Assembly (NCBI RefSeq): GCF_027533845.1
Contig: NZ_JAPZVN010000001.1
Coordinates: 62,001-126,000 of the forward strand
Reading direction: 5' to 3'
DNA: 64,000 bases
Source of the DNA: Streptomyces sp. RPT161
Lineage (GTDB): Bacteria > Actinomycetota > Actinomycetes > Streptomycetales > Streptomycetaceae
Under the pieces are notes generated by a model. It was given only the letters and a program-made list of their open reading frames with translations, was not told the DNA's origin and did no database searches. Below are positions 37,375 to 48,905 of the stretch, piece by piece. Each line of letters opens with the position of its first letter. Within the stretch, counting starts at the first letter, position 1. The translations under genes were made by a program, and so were the position numbers.

Positions 37375-40002
37375 CTACCGCAGAACTCCCGCGGTCATCC
37401 CCTCGGCCTCCGCCGGGACGGCGATCAGCCCGAGCTCGGCGGCGGACGCCAACAGCGGATGTGCCGGGAGGACCCGCACGGTGTACCCGAAGGGCCCACT
37501 GCGGTCCAGCGCCAGCGGCCCCTCGAACAGCCAGCGGCCCTCCAGGTCGGGGCGGCCCGCCGGTTTGAGGGAGACCACCGACGCGTCGGCGATCCGGTCG
37601 GAGTCATCCACCCGGCCGGAGACCACCTGGACATCCACGTCCGTCGGGTCGAGATCGCCGAGCGCCACCCGTACCCGCAGTGCCAGCGCGGAACCCAGCT
37701 CGACGGTGCCGCCCGCGAAGCCGGTCTCCACGTGGTCGATGGCCACCCGGGCCCACTGCTCGCGCACCCGGGCCTTCCAGACGCTGAGGTCCCGCGCCGC
37801 CTGAGCGCTCACCGTACGGTGGGCGGCGGCGGCGGGCGCGTACAGCTTCTCCACGTACTCCCGCACCATGCGCCCGGCGAGGACCTTGGGGCCCAGGGTC
37901 ACCAGGGTGTGCCGGACCATCTCGATCCAGCGGCGCGGCAGCCCGGCGCCGTCGGTGTCGTAGAAGCGCGGTGCGACCTGTGTCTCGATCAGGTCGTACA
38001 GTGCCGCCGCCTCGATGTCGTCCCGGCGGTCAGGATCCTCACCGGATGCGTCGTCCGCGGTCGGGATGGCCCAGCCGTTGTTGCCGTCGAACCACTCGTC
38101 CCACCAGCCGTCCAGCACGGACAGGTTGAGGCAGCCGTTGAGCGCGGCCTTCATTCCCGACGTCCCGCACGCCTCAAGTGGCCGCAGCGGGTTGTTCAGC
38201 CAGACGTCGCACCCCGGGTAGAGGCGCTGGGCCATCGCCATGCCGTAGTCGGGCAGGAAGACGATGCGGTGCCGTACCTTCGCGTCGTCGGCGAACCGGA
38301 CGAGTTCCTGCACCAGGCGCTTGCCGCTGTCATCTGCCGGGTGCGCCTTGCCCGCGACCACGATCTGCACCGGCCGCTCCGGATGCAGCAGCAGTTCGGT
38401 GAGCCGCTCCTTGTCGCGCAGCATCAGGGTGAGCCGCTTGTAGGAGGGCACCCGGCGGGCGAACCCGATGGTGAGCACATCGGGGTCCAACACCTCGTCG
38501 GTCCAGCCGAGTTCGAGGTCCCCGGCGCCGCGCTGGCGCCAGGAGGCCCGCAGTCTGGCCCGTACCTCCTCGACCAACTGCTCGCGCAGGCCGCGCCGCA
38601 CCTCCCAGATCGCCGCGTCGGGGATGTTGGCCACCGAGTCCCAGCTCTGCGAACCGCCGACCGCCAGGGCGTCCTCGGTGCGCTGTACGCCGACCTGGTG
38701 GGCGCCGAGCCGGAAGACCTCGGGAGCGACCCAGGTGGGCGCGTGCACCCCGTTGGTGATGGACCGGATCGGCACCTCCTCGGGGTCGAATCCCGGCCAC
38801 AACCCGGCGAACATCTGGCGGCTCACCGCACCGTGCAGGGTGCTCACCCCGTTGGCGCGCTGGGCGAGCCGCAGGCCCATCACGGCCATGTTGAACACGC
38901 CGGGGTCACCGCCCGGGTAGTTCTCCCGGCCCAGGTCGAGCACCCGGTCCAGGTCGACGCCGGGCAGTTCGCCGCCGTCGCCGAAGTGGCGGCCGATCAG
39001 GTCGAGGGCGAACCGGTCGATCCCGGCGGGCACCGGGGTGTGGGTGGTGAAGACGGTTCCGGCGCGCACCGCCTCCAGCGCCGCGTCGAACTCCAACCCT
39101 TCCGGCCCGTCGTGGAGTTCACGGATCCGCTCCAGGCCGAGGAATCCGGCATGTCCCTCGTTGGTGTGGAACACCTCCGGCTCCGGATGGCCGGTGAGCC
39201 GGCAGTAGGTCCGCACCGCGCGCACCCCGCCGATGCCCAGCAGCATCTCCTGGAGCAGCCGGTGTTCGCTGCCACCTCCGTAGAGCCGGTCGGTGACCTC
39301 GCGTTCGCTCTGGTTGTTCTCCTCCACGTCGGAGTCGAGCAGCAGCAGCGGCACCCGGCCGACCCGCGCCTTCCAGATGCGGGCGCGCAGTGACCGCCCG
39401 CCGGGCAGCGCGAGGGTGACCAGGGCGGGGCTGCCGTTCGCCTCGCACAGCGCGGTCAGCGGGAGTTCGTGCGGATCGAGTACCGGGTAGTGCTCCTGCT
39501 GCCATCCCTCGCGGGACAGCGACTGCCGGAAGTACCCGTGCCGGTACAGCAGCCCGACGCCGATCAGCGGCACGCCGAGGTCACTGGCGGCCTTGAGGTG
39601 GTCACCGGCCAGGATGCCCAGTCCTCCAGAGTACTGCGGCAGTGCTGCGGTGATACCGAACTCGGGTGAGAAGTAGGCAATGGCGGACGGGAGTTCAATG
39701 CCTTGCGCGCTCTGGTACCAGCGCGGATTGGTCAGGTAGTCGGAGAGGTCCTCGGCGGCGGCGGTAAGCCGCCGCAGGAAGCGGCGGTCCTCGGCCAGCG
39801 CCTCCAGCCGCTGCGCCGGTACCGCGCCCAGCAGCCGCACCGGGTCGCCGCCCGCGGCCCGCCATCCGCCGGGGTCGACGGACTGCAGCAGCTCACGGGT
39901 CTCCTGGTGCCAGGACCAGCGGAGGTTCTGGGCCAGCTCGCCGAGCGGGCGCAGGGGTTCGGGGAGGACCGTACGGACGGTGAATCGACGGATAGCCTTC
40001 AC
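37375..40002 (-). CDS. glgP: Alpha-glucan phosphorylase
   Basis: An 875-aa PLP enzyme that releases glucose-1-phosphate from alpha-1,4-glucan. The GTSGMKAALNG motif (about residue 610) carries the PLP lysine; PEFGITAALPQYSGGLGILAGDH and FHTNEGHAGFLGLERI are typical of the long actinobacterial/thermophile-type phosphorylases, which have an extra N-terminal domain (DUF3417). The start MKAIRRFTVRTVLP is standard for this group. It is divergent from glgE across a 400-base gap. Confidence 0.95.
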   Translation of the reverse strand: MKAIRRFTVRTVLPEPLRPLGELAQNLRWSWHQETRELLQSVDPGGWRAAGGDPVRLLGAVPAQRLEALAEDRRFLRRLTAAAEDLSDYLTNPRWYQSAQGIELPSAIAYFSPEFGITAALPQYSGGLGILAGDHLKAASDLGVPLIGVGLLYRHGYFRQSLSREGWQQEHYPVLDPHELPLTALCEANGSPALVTLALPGGRSLRARIWKARVGRVPLLLLDSDVEENNQSEREVTDRLYGGGSEHRLLQEMLLGIGGVRAVRTYCRLTGHPEPEVFHTNEGHAGFLGLERIRELHDGPEGLEFDAALEAVRAGTVFTTHTPVPAGIDRFALDLIGRHFGDGGELPGVDLDRVLDLGRENYPGGDPGVFNMAVMGLRLAQRANGVSTLHGAVSRQMFAGLWPGFDPEEVPIRSITNGVHAPTWVAPEVFRLGAHQVGVQRTEDALAVGGSQSWDSVANIPDAAIWEVRRGLREQLVEEVRARLRASWRQRGAGDLELGWTDEVLDPDVLTIGFARRVPSYKRLTLMLRDKERLTELLLHPERPVQIVVAGKAHPADDSGKRLVQELVRFADDAKVRHRIVFLPDYGMAMAQRLYPGCDVWLNNPLRPLEACGTSGMKAALNGCLNLSVLDGWWDEWFDGNNGWAIPTADDASGEDPDRRDDIEAAALYDLIETQVAPRFYDTDGAGLPRRWIEMVRHTLVTLGPKVLAGRMVREYVEKLYAPAAAAHRTVSAQAARDLSVWKARVREQWARVAIDHVETGFAGGTVELGSALALRVRVALGDLDPTDVDVQVVSGRVDDSDRIADASVVSLKPAGRPDLEGRWLFEGPLALDRSGPFGYTVRVLPAHPLLASAAELGLIAVPAEAEGMTAGVLR

Positions 40003-40405
40003 GGTACGACGGTAGCGGCGCGGCGGCCGGTTTCACCCGAAGTCCGCTTTCCTTGGCGAGGATCCCCGGGATCCTTTGCGTTACCGGCGTGTCAGGGGTT
40101 TGGCCGATTCCCTTCCCCCAGGGTCCCTTGTACAGGACGATTTCCTACGTAAGGCTTCCCTGTGCACCCGCGGTGCTCCCCGGGGGTGTACGGCACCACC
40201 GTTTCAGCCTAACGGCCCTGACACGTCATCTGCCCGCTCCTCCCAGGTCAACGACTCGTCACCGCTTCACCCCTTCGTACGAGCGTCCTCGGTCCGAAAG
40301 ATGGTGTTCATCAGGAGCCTCCGGGAAGGCTTCCAGGACGCCCCGCACCCTGTTACCCCGTCAGGTCTCGTCATTCCAACCGAGTGAACGCGCACAGGAG
40401 CGGCC
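40003..40405. promoter_or_regulatory. Divergent glgP-glgE control region
   Basis: A gap of about 400 bases. An inverted repeat AGGATCCC-c-GGGATCCT lies at 40059-40075, 57 bases upstream of the glgP start. Promoter hexamers were not assigned with confidence, and no gene is present. An operator shared by the phosphorylase and the GlgE operon is plausible. Confidence 0.4.
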
Positions 40406-42489
40406 ATGCGCACGAGTGCACAGTCCAGGGAGCAGATACAAAAGGCAATGGGGGCACCAAGAAAACGTAACGAGGCAAGTCCAGGTGAGTACATGATCGG
40501 CCGTATCCCCGTACTGGATCTCCGCCCGCTCGTGGACTGCGGCAGGCGTCCCGCGAAGGCCGTGGTGGGCGAGCCCTTCCAGGTCAGCGCCACGGTCTTC
40601 CGCGAAGGCCATGACGCGGTCGCCGCCAACGTGGTGCTGCGGGACGCGGCCGGGCGCTCCGGCCCCTGGACCCCGATGCGTGAACTCGCCCCGGGCACCG
40701 ACCGCTGGGGCGCCGAGGTCACCCCGACGGCCGAGGGCCGCTGGACGTACACCGTGGAGGCCTGGTCCGATCCGGTGAGCACCTGGCGGCACAACGCGCG
40801 GATCAAGGTTCCGGCCGGGATCGACACCGAGCTCGTGCTCGCCGAGGGCGCCGCGCTGCACGAGCGCGCGGCGGCCGGGGTGCCGAAGAAGGACGGCCGC
40901 TCGGTGGTGCTGGAGGCGGTGGACGCGCTGCGGGACGGCAAGCACACCGCCGAGGAGCGGCTGGCCGCCGCCCTGGCCGCGGAGGTCGTGGCGGTGCTGG
41001 ACCGGTTCCCGCTGCGTGAGCTGGTCAGCGCGTCGCGGCCGATGCCGCTTCAGGTGGAGCGCACCCGGGCGCTGTTCGGCTCCTGGTACGAGTTCTTCCC
41101 GCGCTCGGAGGGAGCGGTGCTGCGCGAGGGCATGCCGCCGCGGTCGGGGACGCTGCGCTCCGCGGCCGAGCGGCTGCCGGCGATCGCCGCGATGGGGTTC
41201 GACGTGGTGTACCTGCCGCCGATCCATCCGATCGGCACCGCGTTCCGCAAGGGCCCCAACAACGCGCTGACCGCGGGGCCGTATGACGTCGGCTCGCCCT
41301 GGGCGATCGGCTCACCCGACGGCGGGCATGACGCCGTCCATCCGGATCTGGGCACCCTCGACGATTTCGACGCCTTCGTGGCCAGGGCCAGGCAACTGCG
41401 GCTTGAGGTGGCGCTCGACTTCGCGTTGCAGTGCTCTCCCGATCATCCCTGGGTCGACAAGCACCCCGAATGGTTCGCGCACCGTATCGACGGCTCGATC
41501 GCCTATGCGGAGAACCCCCCCAAGAAGTACCAGGACATCTATCCGCTGGCATTTGACACGGATATGCGCGGTCTCACCAGGGAGACCCTGCGGGTGCTGC
41601 GGCACTGGATGGACCACGGCGTGCGGATCTTCCGGGTGGACAATCCGCACACCAAGCCGGTGGAGTTCTGGGAAAGGGTGATCGCGGAGATCAACCGCAC
41701 GGATCCGGACGTGATCTTCCTGGCCGAGGCGTTCACCCGCCCCGCCATGATGCACACCCTGGCCGCGATCGGCTTCCAGCAGTCGTACACATATTTCACC
41801 TGGCGCAACACCAAGGAGGAAATCACCGAGTACCTGACCGAGTTGAGCGGGGACGCCGCCGCCTACATGCGCCCCAATCTGTTCGTCAACACCCCCGACA
41901 TCCTCAACGCCTACCTCCAGCACGGTGGGCGCCCGGCCTTCGAGGTCCGGGCGGTGCTGGCCGCCACGCTCTCCCCGTCCTGGGGCGTCTACTCCGGCTA
42001 CGAACTGTGCGAGAGCACCCCGGTGCGCGAGGGCAGCGAGGAGTACCTGGACTCGGAGAAGTACCAACTGCGCCCGCGCGACTGGGCACGCGCCGAGAGC
42101 GAGGGCCGCTCCATCGCCCCGCTGATCACCCACCTCAACCGGCTGCGGCGGCGCCACCCCGCCCTGCAGTACCTGCGGAACCTTCGGTTCCATGCTTCCG
42201 ACAACGACGCGATCATCGTGTACTCCAAGCGGGCGCGAACGCCGGAGGGCACACACGACACCATTGTGGTGGTCGTCAACCTCGACCCGTACCACACCCG
42301 TGAGGCGACCGTTTCGTTGAACATGCCGGATCTCGGCCTCGACTGGCACGAGACCGTCCCGGTGCGCGATGAGCTCACCGGTGAGAACTACCAATGGGGC
42401 AGGGACAACTATGTGCGCCTGGAACCGGGCTCCCGCCCCGCGCACGTGCTGTCCCTGCGACCGTCCTCAACGATCGGAGGGTCACCCAA

Positions 42490-42493
<4 letters not shown>
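40406..42493 (+). CDS. glgE: Alpha-1,4-glucan:maltose-1-phosphate maltosyltransferase
   Basis: A 695-aa GH13 enzyme (subfamily 3) that extends alpha-1,4-glucan with maltosyl units from maltose-1-phosphate, releasing phosphate. Nucleophile Asp412 in [12 protein letters not shown], acid/base Glu441 in [10 protein letters not shown], and the family landmarks [20 protein letters not shown] and LFVNTPDI. The start has AGGAG 6 bases upstream; relative to known enzymes there is a short extra N-terminal tail of about 28 residues. It heads the operon glgE-treS-maltokinase-glgB. Confidence 0.96.
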
Positions 42494-44205
<1,712 letters not shown>

Positions 44206-44264
44206 TGCGGGTGGAGTTCGCGGTGGGTTCGATGCGGGGTCGAGTCCCCGGTCCCCCAAGGGAT

Positions 44265-44282
44265 TCGGGGGCGCGCCCCCGA
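44265..44282 (+). promoter_or_regulatory. Perfect 18-base GC palindrome directly before the maltokinase ribosome binding site
   Basis: TCGGGGGCGCGCCCCCGA (44265-44282) is fully self-complementary. It lies in the 89-base gap between treS and the maltokinase gene, a few bases before GGAAAGGA, and could reduce read-through or translation of the downstream gene. Confidence 0.5.
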
Positions 44283-44294
44283 GGAAAGGACGCC

Positions 44295-45725
44295 ATGTCG
44301 GATACCTCGCGGCTCCGCCCTCCGGTCACCACCGACACCGCCGTAAGGGCGCGGGACCCGCTCGCGCCCACCGAGCTGCTGCGGTCGCTGACGCCGCTGT
44401 TGCGCGAATGGCTGCCGCGGCAGCGGTGGTTCGCCGGCAAGGGACGGCCGATCTCCGGGTTCGCCCTGGTCAGCGCGGTGGAGTTGCTGCCGCTTGACGG
44501 GCGGCTCGGCGGCACGGGCCTGCTGCATCTGCTGCTCGACGTCCAGCAGCCCGGCGTGCCGCCGGACTGCTACCAACTGGTGCTCGGCACCCGGCGGTTG
44601 CTGCCGCCCGCGCTGGCCCCGGCGCTGGTCGGCCATGCCGGCGTCGGCCCGTTGACCGGGCTGACGGTGTACGAGGCGCTGTACGACGCCCGGCTGGCCA
44701 CCCTGCTGCTGGAGCGGCTGCGTACCCCCGGCCGTACCGGGCCGCTGCGGTTCTCCGCGGAGTCCGGCGTCTCGATCCCCTCCGGGCTGCCGCCCAGGCT
44801 GTCCGGCATCGAGCAGTCCAACTCCTCGGTGGTCTACGGAGATACGTTTATCCTCAAGCTATTTCGCCGGGTCTCCCCCGGCACCAACCCCGACCTGGAA
44901 CTCTCCCTCGCACTGGCCCGCGGCGGGTCGGCCAGGGTCGCCGCGCCGGTGGCCTGGGTGGAGGCACTGGGGCTGCACGAGGAGCCCGCCACGCTGGGGG
45001 TGCTGCAACGCTATCTGCCCGGCTGCGCCGACGGCTGGCAGTTGGCGCTGGCCGCGGTGGCCGCCGGTGAGGACTTCACCGGGCCCGCCCATGCGCTGGG
45101 CGCGGCCACCGCCGAGGTGCACACCGCGCTGGCGGGCGCGCTGCCCGGGGCGGTCCTGCGCCGCCCGCAGATCCGTTTGCTGGCCGGTGCGATGACCGAC
45201 CGGCTGGACGCGACGGCGGCCGCCGTACCAGCGCTGGCCCGCTATGCCGAGGGACTGCGCGGCGCCTTCCGCGATCTGGACCGGCTCTCCTCCTCCGGGG
45301 TGGAGTTGCCCGCCCAGCGGATCCACGGCGATCTGCACCTCGGCCAGGCGCTGTACACCGCCGAACAGGGCTGGGTGCTGATCGACTTCGAGGGCGAGCC
45401 GGCCCGCCCGCTCGCCGAACGGCGCCGTCCGCAGCCCTTCGTCCAGGACATCGCGGGCATGCTGCGGTCCTTCGACTACGCGGCCCGGCACCGCGATCCG
45501 GCCGCGCCGGACGCCGCCGACTGGGCCGAGCGGCATCGCGCCGCCTACTGCGCCGGCTACGCGGAGCGCTCGGGGCACGATCCACGGGACGCCCAGGTGC
45601 TGCTGCGCGCGTACGAGACCGACAAGGCCGTGTACGAGGTGCTGTACGAGGCCCGGCACCGCCCCGAGTGGCTGCCCATCCCGATGGCCGCGATCCAGCG
45701 ACTCAGCCAGCCCGCCGCACGCTGA
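44295..45725 (+). CDS. mak: Maltokinase
   Basis: A 476-aa kinase that phosphorylates maltose to maltose-1-phosphate for GlgE. Kinase-like motifs are RIHGDLHLGQALYT (catalytic loop) and VLIDFEGEPARPL (metal binding), with the family's N-terminal REWLPRQRWFAGKG. Known as Pep2 in Streptomyces. Starts at ATG 44295, 6 bases after GGAAAGGA. In some actinobacteria treS and this gene are fused; here they are separate. Confidence 0.94.
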   Translation: MSDTSRLRPPVTTDTAVRARDPLAPTELLRSLTPLLREWLPRQRWFAGKGRPISGFALVSAVELLPLDGRLGGTGLLHLLLDVQQPGVPPDCYQLVLGTRRLLPPALAPALVGHAGVGPLTGLTVYEALYDARLATLLLERLRTPGRTGPLRFSAESGVSIPSGLPPRLSGIEQSNSSVVYGDTFILKLFRRVSPGTNPDLELSLALARGGSARVAAPVAWVEALGLHEEPATLGVLQRYLPGCADGWQLALAAVAAGEDFTGPAHALGAATAEVHTALAGALPGAVLRRPQIRLLAGAMTDRLDATAAAVPALARYAEGLRGAFRDLDRLSSSGVELPAQRIHGDLHLGQALYTAEQGWVLIDFEGEPARPLAERRRPQPFVQDIAGMLRSFDYAARHRDPAAPDAADWAERHRAAYCAGYAERSGHDPRDAQVLLRAYETDKAVYEVLYEARHRPEWLPIPMAAIQRLSQPAAR

Positions 45726-45758
45726 CCCCAACCCATCGCCGATCAGGAGGACTCGACC

Positions 45759-48128
45759 GTGATTCCCCGCGACCCCTCGCGCCCGTCCCCCGGGGAGACA
45801 GCATCCGTTGTACCGGCCACCTTCCTCGCGTACGCCCCGGGCAACCAACCCGAGGCCGCCGCCCGCGGCTACACCCCCGGCAACCGCCCACCCGCCTCCG
45901 GCACCGCCCCCCGCCGCAGGCCGCCCACGCCCGTGCCCCCGGCCGCCCCGGCGCCCGTGCGCACTCCCGCCGCACACCCCGTGCCTTCGGCGACGACGGA
46001 CAGCCCACCTGACCCCGGTGAGGTGGACCGACTGCTCGCCGGTGCGCACCACGACCCGCACGCGCTGCTGGGCGCGCACCGCACCGAGGGCGGGATCGTG
46101 GTGCGGGTGCTGCGACCGTACGCGCGGGCGGTGGCGGTGCTGTTCCAGGAGTCGCGGATCGAGCTGCGGTCGGAGGGCCGGGGGCTGTTCAGCGCGCTGC
46201 TGCCGCTGCCGGAGATCCCGCACTACCGGCTGCTGGTGACGTACGACGACGGCGCGCACGAGGTCGAGGACGGCTACCGGCTGCTGCCGTCGCTGGGCGA
46301 GCTGGATCTGCACCTGATCGGCGAGGGACGGCACGAGGAGTTGTGGCGGGCGCTGGGCTCACGGGTGATGACCCACCAGGGCGTGACCGGAACCCGGTTC
46401 GCGGTGTGGGCGCCGAACGCGCGCGGCGTGCAGGTGGTCGGCGACTTCAACTACTGGGACGGCACCGGCCATCCGATGCGCTCGCTGGGCGCCACGGGGG
46501 TGTGGGAGCTGTTCGTGCCCGGGATCGGCGAGGGCACGCTCTACAAGTTCCGGATCGCCACCCCGGACGGCGGGCGGGTGGTCAAGGCCGACCCGATGGC
46601 CCGGCGCACCGAGGCGCCGCCCGCCACCGCGTCGGTGGTGGAGGTCTCCCGCCACACCTGGCACGACCAGGAGTGGCTGGCCCACCGTGCCGCCCGCCCG
46701 GTGCACCAAGCGCCGTTCTCGGTCTACGAGGTCCACCTGCCGTCCTGGCGGCCGGGCCTGTCCTACCGCGAACTGGCCGAGCAACTCCCGGCGTACGTGA
46801 AGGACTTGGGCTTCACGCATGTGGAGCTGATGCCGATCGCCGAGCATCCGTTCGGCGGCTCGTGGGGCTACCAGGTCACCTCGTACTATGCCCCCACCGC
46901 CCGGCTCGGTACGCCGGACGACTTCCGGTACCTGGTGGACGCGTTGCACCAGGCCGGGATCGGCGTGCTGATGGACTGGGTGCCCGCGCACTTCCCGAAG
47001 GACGACTGGGCGCTGGCCCGGTTCGACGGCACCCCGCTGTACGAGCCGGACGACCCGCGCCGCGCCGAGCACCCGGACTGGGGCACGCTGGAGTTCGACT
47101 TCGGCCGGACCGAGGTGCGCAACTTCCTGGTGGCCAACGCGGTGTACTGGCTTGAGGAGTTCCACATCGACGGGCTGCGGGTGGACGCGGTGGCCTCGAT
47201 GCTCTACCTCGACTACTCGCGCGAGGACGGGCAGTGGTCGCCCAACGCCTTCGGCGGCCGGGAGAACCTGGACGCGGTGGCGTTCCTCCAGGAGATGAAC
47301 GCCACCGTCTACCGCCGCTGCCCGGGCATCGTCACCGTCGCCGAGGAGTCCACCGCCTGGGACGGGGTGACCCGGCCGACCGATGCGGGCGGACTGGGCT
47401 TCGGCCTGAAGTGGAACATGGGGTGGATGCACGACACGCTGCGCTACCTCTCCCATGAGCCGGTGCACCGCAGGTACCACCACGGCGACATGACGTTCGC
47501 CATGGTCTACGCGTACTCCGAGAACTACGTGCTGCCGATCTCGCACGACGAGGTGGTGCACGGCAAGCGCGCGCTGGTCGCCAAGTCGCCCGGTGACTGG
47601 TGGCAGCAACGTGCCACCCACCGGGCCTATCTGGGCTTCATGTGGGCGCATCCGGGCAAGCAACTGCTTTTCATGGGGCAGGAGTTCGCGCAGGGCGCGG
47701 AGTGGTCGCACGACTCCGGCCCCGACTGGTGGCTCACGGACCCCGAGTACAGCGCGGCCGGCGACCACATCGGGGTACGGGACCTGGTGCGCGACCTGAA
47801 CACGTGCTACCGGGCCACTCCGGCGTTGTGGCAGTTGGACACCGATCCCGCGGGATTCGCCTGGATCGACGGAAACGCCGCGGACGACAACGTGCTGTCG
47901 TTCGTGCGCTACGACACCGACGGGCGCCCGCTGGTCTGCGTCAGCAACTTCTCGCCGGTCGTGCGCCATGACTACAAGATCGACTTCCCGTCCGGGCACG
48001 ACGGCTGGCGCGAGGTGCTGAACACGGACGGCATGGCGTACGGAGGCAGCGGGGTCGGCAACGCCGCCGCGGTCTCCGGGGCGTTGACGCTGCCGCCACT
48101 GGCCACGGTGTGGTTGCGACCCGTATGA
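45759..48128 (+). CDS. glgB: 1,4-alpha-glucan branching enzyme
   Basis: A 789-aa GH13 enzyme that introduces alpha-1,6 branches. Residues about 1-85 are a disordered Pro/Ala/Thr tail, followed by two N-terminal beta domains ([33 protein letters not shown]) and the barrel with [19 protein letters not shown] (nucleophile), [10 protein letters not shown] (acid/base) and [15 protein letters not shown] at 45759 follows AGGAGG by 8 bases. Last gene of the GlgE operon. The long disordered start is an extension compared with E. coli GlgB (728 aa). Confidence 0.96.
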   Translation: MIPRDPSRPSPGETASVVPATFLAYAPGNQPEAAARGYTPGNRPPASGTAPRRRPPTPVPPAAPAPVRTPAAHPVPSATTDSPPDPGEVDRLLAGAHHDPHALLGAHRTEGGIVVRVLRPYARAVAVLFQESRIELRSEGRGLFSALLPLPEIPHYRLLVTYDDGAHEVEDGYRLLPSLGELDLHLIGEGRHEELWRALGSRVMTHQGVTGTRFAVWAPNARGVQVVGDFNYWDGTGHPMRSLGATGVWELFVPGIGEGTLYKFRIATPDGGRVVKADPMARRTEAPPATASVVEVSRHTWHDQEWLAHRAARPVHQAPFSVYEVHLPSWRPGLSYRELAEQLPAYVKDLGFTHVELMPIAEHPFGGSWGYQVTSYYAPTARLGTPDDFRYLVDALHQAGIGVLMDWVPAHFPKDDWALARFDGTPLYEPDDPRRAEHPDWGTLEFDFGRTEVRNFLVANAVYWLEEFHIDGLRVDAVASMLYLDYSREDGQWSPNAFGGRENLDAVAFLQEMNATVYRRCPGIVTVAEESTAWDGVTRPTDAGGLGFGLKWNMGWMHDTLRYLSHEPVHRRYHHGDMTFAMVYAYSENYVLPISHDEVVHGKRALVAKSPGDWWQQRATHRAYLGFMWAHPGKQLLFMGQEFAQGAEWSHDSGPDWWLTDPEYSAAGDHIGVRDLVRDLNTCYRATPALWQLDTDPAGFAWIDGNAADDNVLSFVRYDTDGRPLVCVSNFSPVVRHDYKIDFPSGHDGWREVLNTDGMAYGGSGVGNAAAVSGALTLPPLATVWLRPV

Positions 48129-48203
48129 ACCTCTGAGAACTGTGGTCGGTTTTCGGCCATGATTCGGCAGAACATACGGTGCGTCACGGGCGGTAGTCGG
48201 TCG

Positions 48204-48215
48204 TACGCTGACCGA
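48204..48215 (+). promoter_or_regulatory. Probable -10 of a leaderless regulator transcript
   Basis: TACGCT at 48204-48209 lies 6 bases before the GTG at 48216, and no ribosome binding site is present. This spacing suits transcription starting at the start codon. No good -35 is visible. Confidence 0.35.
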
Positions 48216-48875
48216 GTGCCGCCTCCCTTCGATCCTGCCTCCGCAAGGCGTCTTCGTCAGCAACTTGGAATGTCGCACGCCCATGTTTCCCATGGAATGT
48301 GGGCGTCATACGGCCTGCGCGTGCTGCCCGACATGGTGTTGGCCTGGGAACGGGGCCAGCTTCTCCCCAGCGAACAGGAACTGACCGCGCTGGCCGCCGC
48401 GTTGTGGTGCGCGCCCGCGGACCTGCTCGGGGCGCCCACCACCTTGCGCGAGTACCGCTGGTCGCGCGGGCTGGCGTTGGAGGACGTCGCGTTCGCGGTG
48501 GGCCTGCGGCCCAAGGAGTACGCGCGACTGGAGGACCGCAACCGCTGGACCGGCGACGCCCGCCGGACGGCGGCCCTGGCCGAGGTGCTGGGTCTCAGCC
48601 AGGCCCAACTGGTGGCCGTGACCGGCCGCGCCGAGAAGCTGGCCGAATACCTGCGTTCAGCGGCCTCGGTCCGCTGGCAGCCCTATGTGAAGCCGGTGAG
48701 CGCGATGGTCACGCTACCGCGCGAACGCATAGAGCACGCGCTCAGCCAACTCCACGAGCAGTACCAGTCGTTGATGACCTCCACCCTGAGCTGGAGCGAG
48801 ACCGCTTCCCCGGAGGACAAGGGCGCGCCGTTCCTGGCGCAGATCCTGGACCACTTCTGGCAACTGGTCGAGTAG
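48216..48875 (+). CDS. Helix-turn-helix (XRE-type) regulator
   Basis: A 219-aa protein from GTG 48216. Two Cro/C1-type segments are visible: residues about 8-60 (ARRLRQQLGMSHAHVSHGMW to WERGQLLPSEQELTALAAAL) and about 70-125 (REYRWSRGLALEDVAFAVGL to RLEDRNRWTGDARRTAALAE). The C-terminal ~70 residues are helical. Two tandem HTH units in one chain suggest a sizeable operator. Target unknown; it follows glgB by about 90 bases on the same strand. Confidence 0.8.
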   Translation: MPPPFDPASARRLRQQLGMSHAHVSHGMWASYGLRVLPDMVLAWERGQLLPSEQELTALAAALWCAPADLLGAPTTLREYRWSRGLALEDVAFAVGLRPKEYARLEDRNRWTGDARRTAALAEVLGLSQAQLVAVTGRAEKLAEYLRSAASVRWQPYVKPVSAMVTLPRERIEHALSQLHEQYQSLMTSTLSWSETASPEDKGAPFLAQILDHFWQLVE

Positions 48876-48878
48876 CCC

Positions 48879-48902
48879 CTTCGGGGGGCAAGCCCCCCGA
48901 AG
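48879..48902. terminator. Perfect bidirectional terminator
   Basis: CTTCGGGGGGC (48879-48889) and GCCCCCCGAAG (48892-48902) pair over 11 bases around an AA loop. It fills the gap between convergent genes ending at 48875 and 48906 and shares the GGGGCAAGCCCC core with the hairpins near 7.8-7.9 kb. Confidence 0.85.
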
Positions 48903-48905
48903 CCG